From the NCBI GenBank assembly GCA_035373625.1, contig DAOSNS010000024.1, positions 8,232 to 72,231 of the forward strand: a stretch of DNA of 64,000 bases, given 5' to 3'. This stretch comes from DSWT01 sp035373625. Its GTDB lineage: Bacteria > Chloroflexota > Anaerolineae > B4-G1 > SLSP01. Positions 40,374 through 49,617 of this stretch are shown in pieces (the first letter of the stretch is position 1; each line of letters opens with the position of its first letter). The notes beneath the pieces were generated by a model. It saw only the letters and a program-made list of their open reading frames with translations, had not been told where the DNA came from and did not search any database. A program made the position numbers and the translations under genes.

Positions 40374-42283
40374 GGTGCGGGCGTGGTAAACCCCGGCGCC
40401 GTGGCCTGGCGCGTGTGGCGTTGGGCGCACTGGTCGTGTTTTTCTTATGCGCGGCGGCGCCTGTTAAAGCAGATGCTTCCACCAATGCGAATGCACCTGT
40501 CGGCCCCACCGATCCAGTGGAGATGGAAGCCTTTCTGGATGATTTCATCGGCCGGCAATTGGCGACCTACCAGATTCCGGGGGCGGCGGTCGCCGTGGTC
40601 GTGGATGGAAAGCTGTTCTTCGCCAAAGGATACGGCGTCATCAATAGCCGGAGTTCCGCACCGGTTGTGGCCGACCGCACCCTGTTTCACATCGGCTCTG
40701 TCACCAAGCTCCTCACCTGGACGGCAGTGATGCAACTTGTCGAACAGGGGAAGCTCGACCTGCACGCCGACGTCAACACCTACCTTACAGATTTCCAGAT
40801 CCCGGCAACCTACCCCGAACCGATCACCCTGCACCATCTGCTCACGCACACACCCGGCTTTGAGGACCAGATCGGTAACCTGGCACGCTTTAGCCACGAT
40901 GACGGCCTGCCTCTGGATCAGTATGTGGTAAAGTATTTGCCGGCGCGCGTTATGCCGCCAGGGCAACTGATCGCCTACTCAAACTACGGGGCAGCGCTGG
41001 CCGGCTACATCATCCTGCAGGTCACGGGCATGTCCTATGAGCAGTACATCGAAGAACACATCTTCAAGCCCTTGGAGATGCACCGCTCTTCCATTCGTCA
41101 GCCCATCCCGGAAGCATGGACGGCGGATCTGGCACTGGGACATTACCAGGGAGTCAACGGCCCGGTTCCGCTGCACGAATACTTCCCCTGCGCCCCCACG
41201 GTGGGCCTCAGTGCCACCGTCACCGACATCGCCCATTTTATGATCATGCACCTTCAAAATGGCCGCTACGGGGATGTACAGGTTCTGCAAGAGGCAACGG
41301 CGCAGGCGATGCACCAACAACAGTTCACCCACGATCCACGTTTGCCGGGCGTCACCTATGGTTTTGTGGAATGGGAACACAACGGGCAACATGTGTTGTG
41401 GCACGGCGGGAGCACCGGCTTCTTCGAAAGTATGATCCTCCTGCTGCCGGAGCACAATGTTGGTGCCTTCATCGCCTACAACTACAAAATACCCACCATG
41501 CCGGGGCGCGAGTTTCGACAGGCATTTCTGGATCACTATTATCCGGCGGCTTCCACGACCACACCACACCCCCTGCCCGACGCAGCCGCGCGGGTGCAAG
41601 CCTTTGTCGGCGACTATCGTGAAAGCCGCTGGGCTTTTACCCATGCGGACAAGTTCGCCTACATGTTCATCCGCTATTATAAGATGCGGGCGACGCCGGA
41701 TGGGCGGCTGATCCTGAACGATGTTGCCTATGTCGAAACGGCTCCGCTGGTCTTTCAAGCAGTTGATGGACAGGGCACACTCATTTTTCACACCGACGAG
41801 AAAGGCCATCCGATTTACGGATTTTATGACTTCGATGCCCACAAAGTCTTCATCAAGCTGCCCTGGTACCAGACGCGCCCGGTACATCTGGCGATCCTCA
41901 TCGTATGTGGGTTGCTCTTCCTTTCAACGTTGCCACGTTATCCGGCGGGGAAGCTGCCCGACCATGCGCCCTGGCTGCTTGCGGAGGCGGAGACGCTGTT
42001 CCGCTGGTTCGGCACGATCAATCTGGTGTACCCGGTAGGCATGTTCATCATCTGCGTCACCGTGCTTCTCAAGGCCCTGCCGGATCTGGCGTTCCTGGCG
42101 CCGATGTTTGTCTTGATGTTGCTCGCCCCGTTGTCGCTGGCCTTTAGCATCGTGGCGCTGGCGTGGAAAGAGGGGTATTGGAGTGTCGCACGGCGTGTGC
42201 ATTACACATTGGTCGCCCTGGCGCAACTGACATTCGCCGGGTGGCTAAATGCCTGGAATCTGTTAAGATTATGGCAGCTTTAG
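40367..42283 (+). CDS. Membrane-anchored serine beta-lactamase-like hydrolase
   Basis: A 638-residue protein. A signal-like N-terminal segment (ARVALGALVVFFLCAAAPVKA) is followed by a class C/beta-lactamase-family domain (residues about 45-400) with SVTK (nucleophilic Ser, general-base Lys) in FHIGSVTKLLTW, YSN in IAYSNYGAAL and the HGGSTG triad motif. A beta-rich linker domain covers 410-510. Three or four membrane segments end the protein (LAILIVCGLLFLST; FLAPMFVLMLLAPLSLAFSIVAL). Family members include esterases and D-aminopeptidases; resistance to beta-lactams is not implied. I chose the GTG at 40367 after GGAAG, overlapping the folC stop; a TTG at 40352 is possible. Confidence 0.8.
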   Translation: MVGCGRGKPRRRGLARVALGALVVFFLCAAAPVKADASTNANAPVGPTDPVEMEAFLDDFIGRQLATYQIPGAAVAVVVDGKLFFAKGYGVINSRSSAPVVADRTLFHIGSVTKLLTWTAVMQLVEQGKLDLHADVNTYLTDFQIPATYPEPITLHHLLTHTPGFEDQIGNLARFSHDDGLPLDQYVVKYLPARVMPPGQLIAYSNYGAALAGYIILQVTGMSYEQYIEEHIFKPLEMHRSSIRQPIPEAWTADLALGHYQGVNGPVPLHEYFPCAPTVGLSATVTDIAHFMIMHLQNGRYGDVQVLQEATAQAMHQQQFTHDPRLPGVTYGFVEWEHNGQHVLWHGGSTGFFESMILLLPEHNVGAFIAYNYKIPTMPGREFRQAFLDHYYPAASTTTPHPLPDAAARVQAFVGDYRESRWAFTHADKFAYMFIRYYKMRATPDGRLILNDVAYVETAPLVFQAVDGQGTLIFHTDEKGHPIYGFYDFDAHKVFIKLPWYQTRPVHLAILIVCGLLFLSTLPRYPAGKLPDHAPWLLAEAETLFRWFGTINLVYPVGMFIICVTVLLKALPDLAFLAPMFVLMLLAPLSLAFSIVALAWKEGYWSVARRVHYTLVALAQLTFAGWLNAWNLLRLWQL

Positions 42284-42311
42284 GATATATCGAGATATGG
42301 AGAAAAGTTTC

Positions 42312-44765
42312 ATGGATTGGGATAATTTGCCGTTGACATCAGAAGACCTGTTCGGCGAATTTCTGGATATGTCTTCTGAAGATAGCGGACCGTTCGAGGC
42401 CGTCATCTTGCCTTTGCAGGAACTGGTCGTCTATCCCCAAATGATGACGCCGCTGTATGTGGGCCGCGAAGCCTCGATTCAGGCCCTGGAAGTCGCCGTT
42501 CACGAAGACTGGCCCCTCGTCGTTGTGACGCAGCGTGACCCCACGCTGGAAACATACCCGAACGCGGCCGACCTGTACGACATCGGTACGGAAGTCATCA
42601 TCGCGCGCTCGATCCGTCTGCCCGACGGCACCAGCAGTGCCATTGCCCAGGGCACCGGGCGCGTGCGCATCCTCGAATATACACAGACAGAGCCATACCT
42701 GATTGCAACCGTCGAGCCGTTGACCGAAGTGAAAGGGGAAGACGACGCGCTCACCGAAGCCCTCATGCGGGCCATCCTGACCATGTTCGAGAAGGCCGTC
42801 AACCTGAATCAGGCGCTGCCCGAAGAAGCCTACATTTACGCTATGAACATCGAGTCGCCGGGGCAACTGGCGGACGTCATCGCGCAAATGATCAACCTGC
42901 CCCTCGAAGCGCGTCAGGACTTGCTGGAAACCCTCGACATTACCGAACGCCTGCAAAAGGTGAGCACCCATCTGGCGCGCGAACTGGACGTGCTGGAGTT
43001 GGAAAACCAGATCCATACCAACGTGCAGCAAGAAGTGGACAAATCCCAGCGCGAGTATTTCCTGCGCGAGCAACTGCGCGCCATTCAACATGAGCTTGGC
43101 GAGACGGATATTTACACCCGCGATGTGGAAAAACTCCAGGAAGAGTCCGCCGAACTGGAATTGCCCGAAGAAGTGCGCAAGCGAGTCAACGAGGAGCTGG
43201 CACGGTTGGCGATGATGCCCGCGATGGCTCCAGAGGTCGCCATCGTGCGCTCGTACCTGGACTGGCTGCTCCACCTGCCGTGGACCAAAATGACCGAGGA
43301 CAACCTGGACATCAAGCACGCTGCCGACGTTCTGGAATCTCGCCATTACGGTCTGCCCAAGGCCAAAGAGCGCATCCTGGAATACATCGCCGTGCGTCGC
43401 CTGGCGCCGGAGAAAAACCGCAGCACCATCCTCTGTTTCGTCGGGCCGCCGGGCACCGGCAAGACATCGCTGGGCCGTTCGATCGCCGAGGCGCTGGGGC
43501 GTGAATTCGTGCGCGTCTCGCTGGGCGGCGTGCGCGACGAGGCCGAAATCCGTGGACACCGACGCACTTACATCGGCGCGCTGCCGGGGCGCATCCTCCA
43601 GACCATGCGCCGCGCCGGAACGCTAAATCCGGTGTTCATGCTGGATGAAATTGACAAGCTCGGCCAGGACTTCCGGGGCGATCCGGCGTCGGCGCTGCTG
43701 GAAGTGCTGGACCCCGAACAGAATCACGCCTTCTCCGATCATTACCTGGAGATCCCCTACGACCTCTCCAAAGTGCTGTTCATTACCACGGCGAACATCC
43801 TCGATCCCATTCCGCCGGCTTTGCAAGACCGGATGGAAGTCATCGAATTTCCGGGCTATACCGAAGAAGAAAAAATCGAAATTGCCAGACGCTTTTTGAT
43901 CCCCCGGCAGATCGAACTCAATGGCCTGGAAGAGCACCCGCCGCACTTCCTCGAATCCACTTTGCACACCCTGATCCGGCTATACACCTACGAGGCCGGC
44001 GTGCGCAACCTGGAGCGGGAAATCGGCAGTCTGTGTCGCAAGGCCACCCGCCGGCTGGCGGAAGACAAGCGTCCGTTGGCCGTGGTGACCCCGAAAACCG
44101 TCGAGAAATATCTGGGGCCGCCGCGCTATCTCAGCGACAACCTGGAAAAGCAAGACGAAGTGGGGGTGGCGATGGGTCTGGCCTGGACGCCGAACGGTGG
44201 CGACTTGCTACCGGTTGAGGTAGCGCTCGTCCCCGGCAAGGGCAACCTGATCCTGACAGGACAACTGGGAGACGTGATGCAGGAATCGGCGCAGGCGGCC
44301 TTAACCTATCTGCGCGCCCAGGCCGAATCCTGGGGCATCCATGCCGAGGTCTTCGAGAAAACCGACATTCACATCCACCTGCCGGAAGGGGCCATTCCTA
44401 AAGATGGGCCTTCCGGGGGGATCACCATGGCGGTCGCCTTGTGCTCGGCGTTTAGCGGGCAGCCGGTGCGGCGCGATGTGGCAATGACCGGGGAAATCAC
44501 GCTGCGCGGAAGGATTTTGCCCGTAGGTGGACTCAAAGAAAAACTGCTCACGGCGCACCGCGCGAACGTGAAGAAGGTCATCTTGCCGGCGCGCAATGCC
44601 AAAGACTTGCAGGAAATTCCACGGAACATTTTGAAGAAGCTCGATCTGATTCTGGTGGAAAGCATGGAAACCGTCCTGGAAGAGGCACTGCTGCCGCTGC
44701 CGGAGAAGCCGATGGTAGACGCGGCTGTGTCGGTAACCCCCAAAGACCCAGAGAGCGCAGAGTAA
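42312..44765 (+). CDS. lon: ATP-dependent protease Lon
   Basis: An 817-residue LonA protease. The N-terminal substrate-binding domain (EAVILPLQELVVYPQMMTPLYVGRE) is followed by a coiled coil, then the AAA+ domain with Walker A GPPGTGKTSLGRSIAEALG, FVRVSLGGVRDEAEIRGHRRTYIGALPGRI and FMLDEIDKLG. The C-terminal peptidase has the catalytic dyad Ser701 (PKDGPSGGITMAVAL) and Lys744 (GGLKEKLLTAHR). It degrades misfolded and regulatory proteins in the cytosol. The second ATG (42312) is 8 bases after GGAGA and is preferred to 42297. It lies 28 bp after the serine hydrolase gene, so may be on the same transcript; no heat-shock operator is obvious. Confidence 0.95.
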   Translation: MDWDNLPLTSEDLFGEFLDMSSEDSGPFEAVILPLQELVVYPQMMTPLYVGREASIQALEVAVHEDWPLVVVTQRDPTLETYPNAADLYDIGTEVIIARSIRLPDGTSSAIAQGTGRVRILEYTQTEPYLIATVEPLTEVKGEDDALTEALMRAILTMFEKAVNLNQALPEEAYIYAMNIESPGQLADVIAQMINLPLEARQDLLETLDITERLQKVSTHLARELDVLELENQIHTNVQQEVDKSQREYFLREQLRAIQHELGETDIYTRDVEKLQEESAELELPEEVRKRVNEELARLAMMPAMAPEVAIVRSYLDWLLHLPWTKMTEDNLDIKHAADVLESRHYGLPKAKERILEYIAVRRLAPEKNRSTILCFVGPPGTGKTSLGRSIAEALGREFVRVSLGGVRDEAEIRGHRRTYIGALPGRILQTMRRAGTLNPVFMLDEIDKLGQDFRGDPASALLEVLDPEQNHAFSDHYLEIPYDLSKVLFITTANILDPIPPALQDRMEVIEFPGYTEEEKIEIARRFLIPRQIELNGLEEHPPHFLESTLHTLIRLYTYEAGVRNLEREIGSLCRKATRRLAEDKRPLAVVTPKTVEKYLGPPRYLSDNLEKQDEVGVAMGLAWTPNGGDLLPVEVALVPGKGNLILTGQLGDVMQESAQAALTYLRAQAESWGIHAEVFEKTDIHIHLPEGAIPKDGPSGGITMAVALCSAFSGQPVRRDVAMTGEITLRGRILPVGGLKEKLLTAHRANVKKVILPARNAKDLQEIPRNILKKLDLILVESMETVLEEALLPLPEKPMVDAAVSVTPKDPESAE

Positions 44766-44790
44766 ATATCAGAGAATCCCCGGCACAAAC

Positions 44791-44825
44791 AAAAACGCGG
44801 GGGCGCGGCTTCACACCGCGCCCCC
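44791..44825 (-). terminator. Terminator between lon and hpf
   Basis: GGGGGCGCGG and CCGCGCCCCC form a 10-bp perfect stem with a 7-base loop. On the minus strand it is followed by GCGTTTTTG, so it serves mainly the hpf operon and probably blocks lon readthrough as well. Confidence 0.8.
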
Positions 44826-44849
44826 TGAATTTCTCATCCTGACACGGGA

Positions 44850-45404
44850 TCAATACTGCGGTTTCAAAATCCCGTAGTTGCCGTCTTCGCGGCGGTAAAT
44901 GACACTCAGCCGCCCATCGTTGCCGTCGAGGAAAACGTAGAAGAGGTGATCCAACAGTTCCATCTGCTCAATCGCCTCTTCGGGCGTGATCGAGTGCACT
45001 TCAAATTCCTTGATCCGCACGATGCGCGGAGCCGGTTCTTCTTCAACAGCTTCTTCAACTTCGGCTTCCAACTGTTCGGCGCCCGCCACTGCCGGCCGAC
45101 GCTTGCTGACCTTGCGCCCCTTATACCGCTCGACCCGACGATACATCTTATCCATCACCGCATCAATGGCGGCGAAAATGTCCCCGGCGCGCTCTTCGGC
45201 CCGCAGGATAGCTTTGGGGACGGTGATGGTGATTTGCGCGACCATACGCCGTGCGCTATCACGTGAATTGCTTTCCGAAAGGTCAACGCGGATGGTCTCA
45301 AGGGAGGGGAGAAAACGCTCAAATTTGGAGACTTTCGTTTCAACGTAATCACGCAGCCGTTCTGTCAACTCTAAATTCCGGGTGTAAATCTGCAACATCT
45401 CCAT
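44850..45404 (-). CDS. hpf: Ribosome hibernation promoting factor, long form
   Basis: A 184-residue long HPF. The N-terminal S30AE domain (residues 1-105) starts MEMLQIYTRNLELTERLRDYVETKVSKFERFLP, with the basic RRVERYKGRK region that contacts the 30S subunit. A charged acidic linker (EQLEAEVEEAVEEEPAP) leads to the C-terminal dimerisation domain (IVRIKEFEVHSITPEEAIEQMELLDHLFYVFLDGNDGRLSVIYRREDGNYGI). It inactivates ribosomes as 100S dimers in stationary phase. TAAGGAGG precedes the ATG at 45404; a longer frame to 45500 overlaps comF and is unlikely. It is 26 bp downstream of comF and closes the pilus operon region. Confidence 0.93.
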   Translation of the reverse strand: MEMLQIYTRNLELTERLRDYVETKVSKFERFLPSLETIRVDLSESNSRDSARRMVAQITITVPKAILRAEERAGDIFAAIDAVMDKMYRRVERYKGRKVSKRRPAVAGAEQLEAEVEEAVEEEPAPRIVRIKEFEVHSITPEEAIEQMELLDHLFYVFLDGNDGRLSVIYRREDGNYGILKPQY

Positions 45405-45430
45405 CGTAAAATCCTCCTTAATCGTTGGAA

Positions 45431-46162
45431 TTAGGACGCGCGCGCCAGGGTGAAAGCATTGACGCTGCGCACCCCATTGGATAACAACACCACTGCGCAT
45501 GCCTGCAATGTGGCACCTGTGGTCGCCACATCATCAATCAACGTCACGCGCTCTCCATCCAGTCTGGTATATAGAGTATACGCAAAAGCGTCTTTAACGT
45601 TCCGCTGACGTTCCTCACGGTTCAGCCTGGTTTGCGACTGCGTATTGCGCACCCGTACCAATAGCCCCTCGGCGACCGGCACACCGATCGAGCCGGCCAA
45701 TGCCCTGGCAAACAAAGTGGATTGATTATACCCTCTTCGGGCTTCACGGCCGGCATAAAGGGGCACAGGGACAAGAAGATCACTTTCCATGCGGTGGTAC
45801 TTCCACACCTCGGCTATGCGTTGCGTCAGAGGGGTGAGGACATGGCGCGCGCCGCGGTATTTCAGGGCATGAATCACATCCCGGATCGCGCCCTCAAACA
45901 AAAACACGGCGCGGATGGGTGCCACGTCGAGGGGAGCCGTCCGGCATGTCGGGCACAACCTGCCGCTTTTCTCTAAACGTCCGCAACGTGGGCAAATTGG
46001 GGCCTCTAGCGGCGGAAGGGTCATGGCGCAAACATCACACAGCCAGGTACCCACCTTTCTGCAAACCACGCAACGTGGAGGCGCGATAAGATCCAGGAAC
46101 TGACGATATACACTCCAACCGCAGCGTATGAGGTTATTTACACGCTTTGCGTCATAGACCAT
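45431..46162 (-). CDS. comF: ComF-family phosphoribosyltransferase-like protein
   Basis: A 243-residue protein with an N-terminal zinc finger of paired cysteines (PPRCVVCRKVGTWLCDVC and CPRCGRLEKSGRLCPTC) and a C-terminal phosphoribosyltransferase-like domain with the PRPP-type loop VTLIDDVATTGATLQACAVVL. RGYNQSTLFARALA and RNTQSQTRLNREERQRNVKDAF are typical of ComF. In competent bacteria ComF supports DNA uptake, although its enzymatic role is unclear. The start is uncertain: the ATG at 46162 gives the usual family length, while a GTG at 46252 would place it 5 bp after the TadC stop. Its place directly behind pilus genes fits a DNA-uptake link (inference). Confidence 0.85.
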   Translation of the reverse strand: MVYDAKRVNNLIRCGWSVYRQFLDLIAPPRCVVCRKVGTWLCDVCAMTLPPLEAPICPRCGRLEKSGRLCPTCRTAPLDVAPIRAVFLFEGAIRDVIHALKYRGARHVLTPLTQRIAEVWKYHRMESDLLVPVPLYAGREARRGYNQSTLFARALAGSIGVPVAEGLLVRVRNTQSQTRLNREERQRNVKDAFAYTLYTRLDGERVTLIDDVATTGATLQACAVVLLSNGVRSVNAFTLARAS

Positions 46163-46257
46163 GCGTATGCTCACACGGTGAAGTCCCTGGATTGCCTGGG
46201 CCAGGATTGTAACCGCTTTATTCCAATGGTGCCCCGGCCTGGATACGGCCACGGTGC

Positions 46258-47178
46258 TTAAGAGCTACCGACGCTTTTGAGCCTGATGATCGCCGGTCCC
46301 AACAGCACGATCAAAATGGTGGGAAAGATGAAAAAGACCAGCGGAAACATCATTTTGATGGGGGCCTGACGGGCTTTCTCTTCGGCGCGCTGCCGGCGCT
46401 TCAGGCGCATGGTGTCGGACTGAATACGCATCACTTTTGCCATACTGACGCCCAGGGTATCGGCCTGAATAATCGCCGCGACGAAAGAAGTGACATCGGG
46501 AACGTCCATGCTATTCGCCATATTGCGCAATGCCTCACGGCGCAATTTGCCAAGCTGCATTTCCTGCACGGTTTTGTTGAAAGCGATACTCAGCTCATTG
46601 TTCCATTTCTCGGCGACTTTTGACATGGCCGCGTCAAACCCTAACCCGGCTTCGACACAAATGGTCAAAAGGTCCAGCGCATCCGGCAGGGCTTTGATGA
46701 TTTCATTTTGGCGCGCCGAGATCTTGGACCCCAACCACACGGACGGCAGTGAATATCCCAGCACAAACGCGACGACGATGACCAGCAACCGCTGCATGAC
46801 CGGCAGACTGGAAGCGAACGCGATCATCAACGAGATGCCCCCCAAAACAATAGCAGCAACGATGCGATAAGCGAGAAACTGCACGGGTTTGATCTTGTGG
46901 GCGAGGCCGGCAAGTTCAAGTTTGTGACGCGAAGCCTCGATAGTTTGTTGGGGGGTGAAGCGCTGCGCCATTTTGCCCAACGCTTCGATCATCGGGATCA
47001 GCACGCGCTGCGTAAACGGTTGGGAAAGCTCCAGCTCTTCCAGGGTAACCGACTGTCCCAGGGCTGCCAGCTCGTTCAGGCGTTCGTCAATGCTTTGCGC
47101 GGAACCGGCCCGACGTCTGCTGATCAGCACCACCAGAACGGCAACCATAACAACGATCCCACCAATGACAACGGGCAT
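46258..47178 (-). CDS. tadC: Tad pilus inner-membrane protein TadC
   Basis: A 306-residue type II secretion F-family protein. After an N-terminal membrane segment (VVIGGIVVMVAVLVVLIS) come residues 100-140 with two segments (IVAAIVLGGISLMIAFASSLP), the T2SSF domain at about 165-285 (EIIKALPDALDLLTICVEAGLGFDAAMSKVAEKW; RREALRNMANSMDVPDVTSFVAAIIQADTLGVSMAKVM) and a C-terminal membrane segment. It works with TadB as the inner-membrane platform of a Tad/Flp-type pilus. The gene follows tadB after 18 bp. Confidence 0.9.
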   Translation of the reverse strand: MPVVIGGIVVMVAVLVVLISRRRAGSAQSIDERLNELAALGQSVTLEELELSQPFTQRVLIPMIEALGKMAQRFTPQQTIEASRHKLELAGLAHKIKPVQFLAYRIVAAIVLGGISLMIAFASSLPVMQRLLVIVVAFVLGYSLPSVWLGSKISARQNEIIKALPDALDLLTICVEAGLGFDAAMSKVAEKWNNELSIAFNKTVQEMQLGKLRREALRNMANSMDVPDVTSFVAAIIQADTLGVSMAKVMRIQSDTMRLKRRQRAEEKARQAPIKMMFPLVFFIFPTILIVLLGPAIIRLKSVGSS

Positions 47179-47196
47179 CGTGACCTCCCTGATTTT

Positions 47197-48144
47197 TTAC
47201 ACTTCGATACTGACGATTTTGTTAATGACGAAATAACCGGCGCCGATCATCACAAGCGAAACACCGAGCATAATCCAACCGCATGGGTCTTCAAACATTC
47301 CTCCCATGAAGCCAGGATTGATCATGTAGATGAAAGCCCCCAGCGCAAAAGGCAATAAGGTGATCACGTAGCCGGTCATACGACCTTGTGAGGTCATCAC
47401 CCTGATTTCACCTTTGATGCGTATCCGCTCGCGGATGGTGAAGCTGATGGCATCCAGGACTTCGGCCAGGTTACCGCCGACCTCGCGTTGGACGCTCATC
47501 GCCGTCACCACCAGATCCATATCAGGGCTGGGGACACGGCGCATCAGGTTCGCCATCGCTGTGTCGAAGGGCACCCCCAGTTGCAATTCCATCACGACGC
47601 GCCCGAATTCTTCCGAGATGGGCGCCGGCATCTCGTCGGAGATGACCTCCATCGCCTGCATGGTGCTATACCCGGCCCGTAGTGAATTCACCATCAGGTT
47701 CAGCGCGTCGCCGAGCTGATTATTGAATTCCTTAAGACGTTTGTTCATGCGTTGGGCAAGATAAATACGGGGAAGGAAAAAGCCAGCGATGGCCCCAACC
47801 GGTATCAGAACAACACGCTTGATGACAAAAAACAATAACCCCGCAAGGATAGATAGGGTAATGCTCATCACGATGAACTCACCCACAGTCCACTTGAGGT
47901 TAGCACGTGCCAGTTGCGTCGCCAGGTTTTGTGCAAACCCCCGGCCGGCTACAGCGCGGTCTACGGCTGCGCCAATGACAGATTCTCGTTTTGTCTTTTC
48001 CTTCTCAGCCTTACGTTTCTTCTGAGTATCACCGAGTCGTTTCTCAACAAGTTCCTGACCGCTTCTTTCGCCAGATAACCCCACAATCAGCAAGACGATA
48101 GAAGCAAGAATCACCACAGCGCCAATGATCAGTAGGGGATCCAT
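47197..48144 (-). CDS. tadB: Tad pilus inner-membrane protein TadB
   Basis: A 315-residue T2SSF-family protein. TM1 is LLIIGAVVILASIVLLIVG; two segments follow at about 90-125 (FIVMSITLSILAGLLFFVI); the T2SSF domain runs 150-270 (NNQLGDALNLMVNSLRAGYSTMQAMEVISDEMPAPISEEFGRV; VVTAMSVQREVGGNLAEVLD); a final pair of segments closes the protein. TadB and TadC form the platform complex driven by the TadA ATPase. It sits 35 bp after tadA on the minus strand, in the usual tad order. Confidence 0.9.
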   Translation of the reverse strand: MDPLLIIGAVVILASIVLLIVGLSGERSGQELVEKRLGDTQKKRKAEKEKTKRESVIGAAVDRAVAGRGFAQNLATQLARANLKWTVGEFIVMSITLSILAGLLFFVIKRVVLIPVGAIAGFFLPRIYLAQRMNKRLKEFNNQLGDALNLMVNSLRAGYSTMQAMEVISDEMPAPISEEFGRVVMELQLGVPFDTAMANLMRRVPSPDMDLVVTAMSVQREVGGNLAEVLDAISFTIRERIRIKGEIRVMTSQGRMTGYVITLLPFALGAFIYMINPGFMGGMFEDPCGWIMLGVSLVMIGAGYFVINKIVSIEV

Positions 48145-48179
48145 AGTCTACACCTTTCTCCCTATTGGCTTTCAGTCCG

Positions 48180-49592
48180 TTAAAAGCGCGTACGTTGTGC
48201 AACTCCGAAAATTGAAGGGGGTAAGTGAATACCGGCTTGTTCGATTTTCTCCATGAATTTGGGGCGAATTCCGGTGGGACGCAACCGCCCGATTACCTTA
48301 CCACCCTCAAAACCGGTTTGCTCGAATTTGAAGATGTCGGCGGTGGTGATCACGTCTCCTTCCATCCCCTGGACTTCGGTGATGGAAACAACGCGCCGCG
48401 ACCCATCGCGCATCCGCTCCAACTGCACGATCATATCAATCGCCGAGGCGACCTGCTCACGGATGGCCCGGTGCGGCAGTTCCATACCGGCCATCAACAC
48501 CATCGTTTCCAGACGCGAGAGGGCATCCCGTGTATTGTTGGCGTGGAGCGTTGTCATGCTGCCCTCGTGGCCGGTGTTCATAGCCTGAAGCATGTCCAGA
48601 GCCTCGCCGCCACGGCACTCCCCAACCACGATACGGTCAGGGCGCATTCGCAAGGAGTTGATCACCAGATCGCGGATGCTGACCTCGCCCTTGCCTTCAA
48701 CGTTTGGGGGGCGCGACTCCAGAGTAACCACATGCTCCTGCCGCAATTGCAGTTCCGCCGCGTTCTCGATGGTGATGATGCGCACATCCGCCGGAATAAA
48801 ACTGGAGAGGACGTTCAAGAAGGTCGTTTTGCCAGTGCCGGTGCCACCCGAAACGACGATATTGACGGCCGCGATGACCGAAGCTCTCAAGAATTCCACG
48901 GCCTCTTCGGTAATACTCCCATAGCGGATGAGGTCTTCAATCGTCAACGGCTTCTTGAAGAATTTGCGGATCGTCAGCGTGGGGCCGTTAAGGGCAATCG
49001 GCGGGATGACGGCGTTGACACGCGACCCGTCCTTGAGACGCGCATCCACGGTGGGACTGCTTTCGTCAATCCGGCGTCCCAGAGGCGCCACGATGCGCTC
49101 GATGATGCGCATCAGGTGTTCATCGGACTCAAAGCTGATGTTCACCCGCTGCACTTTGCCCTGGCGCTCGACGAAAACCTTCTTCGGTCCGTTCACCATG
49201 ATCTCAGTGATGCTGTCATCGGCCAGCAGTGGCTCCAGTGGCCCCAGCCCCAGGATTTCCGCCACAATCTGCTCGAAAAGCGCGTCGCGCTCCTTGCGCC
49301 CCAAAACGATGCTTTCTTCCTGAAGAATGGCGTCATACATTTCCTTGATCGTCGCGCGCACTTCGGCAGTTCGGGAAACGTCCATCGAGGGATCCATTTC
49401 CGTGATCAGCCGATTCTGGACGCGCGTCTTCAGGTCCATATAGGCATCCCGCGCGCGCGGCACGGGCCGCCGTTGTATTTCACTACCGGCATCGCTGGTC
49501 GCCGCCTGTGGGGCAGCAGTAGGTGAAGTAGAGGGCGTCGAAGAGGTAGTAGGAGCGGTTGGTTTCTTCTCAATTCTACGTAAAAGGGACAC
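48180..49592 (-). CDS. tadA: Tad pilus assembly ATPase TadA/CpaF
   Basis: A 470-residue secretion ATPase. The first 60 residues are Thr/Ser/Pro-rich and likely disordered. The N-terminal domain is at 70-190 (ILGLGPLEPLLADDSITEIMVNGPKKVFVERQGKVQRV). The RecA-like core has Walker A SGGTGTGKTTFLNVL, the Asp box and Walker B in RPDRIVVGECRGGEALDMLQAMNTGHEGSMTTLHANN. It powers pilus extension, and in some bacteria retraction, in the cytosol. It follows tadZ by 25 bp. The arrangement TadZ-TadA-TadB-TadC matches Tad loci, but no pilin, prepilin peptidase or secretin gene is in the window. Confidence 0.93.
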   Translation of the reverse strand: MSLLRRIEKKPTAPTTSSTPSTSPTAAPQAATSDAGSEIQRRPVPRARDAYMDLKTRVQNRLITEMDPSMDVSRTAEVRATIKEMYDAILQEESIVLGRKERDALFEQIVAEILGLGPLEPLLADDSITEIMVNGPKKVFVERQGKVQRVNISFESDEHLMRIIERIVAPLGRRIDESSPTVDARLKDGSRVNAVIPPIALNGPTLTIRKFFKKPLTIEDLIRYGSITEEAVEFLRASVIAAVNIVVSGGTGTGKTTFLNVLSSFIPADVRIITIENAAELQLRQEHVVTLESRPPNVEGKGEVSIRDLVINSLRMRPDRIVVGECRGGEALDMLQAMNTGHEGSMTTLHANNTRDALSRLETMVLMAGMELPHRAIREQVASAIDMIVQLERMRDGSRRVVSITEVQGMEGDVITTADIFKFEQTGFEGGKVIGRLRPTGIRPKFMEKIEQAGIHLPPSIFGVAQRTRF

Positions 49593-49617
49593 CGTTTCTC
49601 TCCTTCAAAAACTATCC

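Noticed and set aside
40367..42283. Antibiotic-resistance beta-lactamase
   Set aside because: The size, C-terminal membrane segments and motif set match the broad esterase/peptidase-like serine hydrolase family; resistance cannot be inferred.
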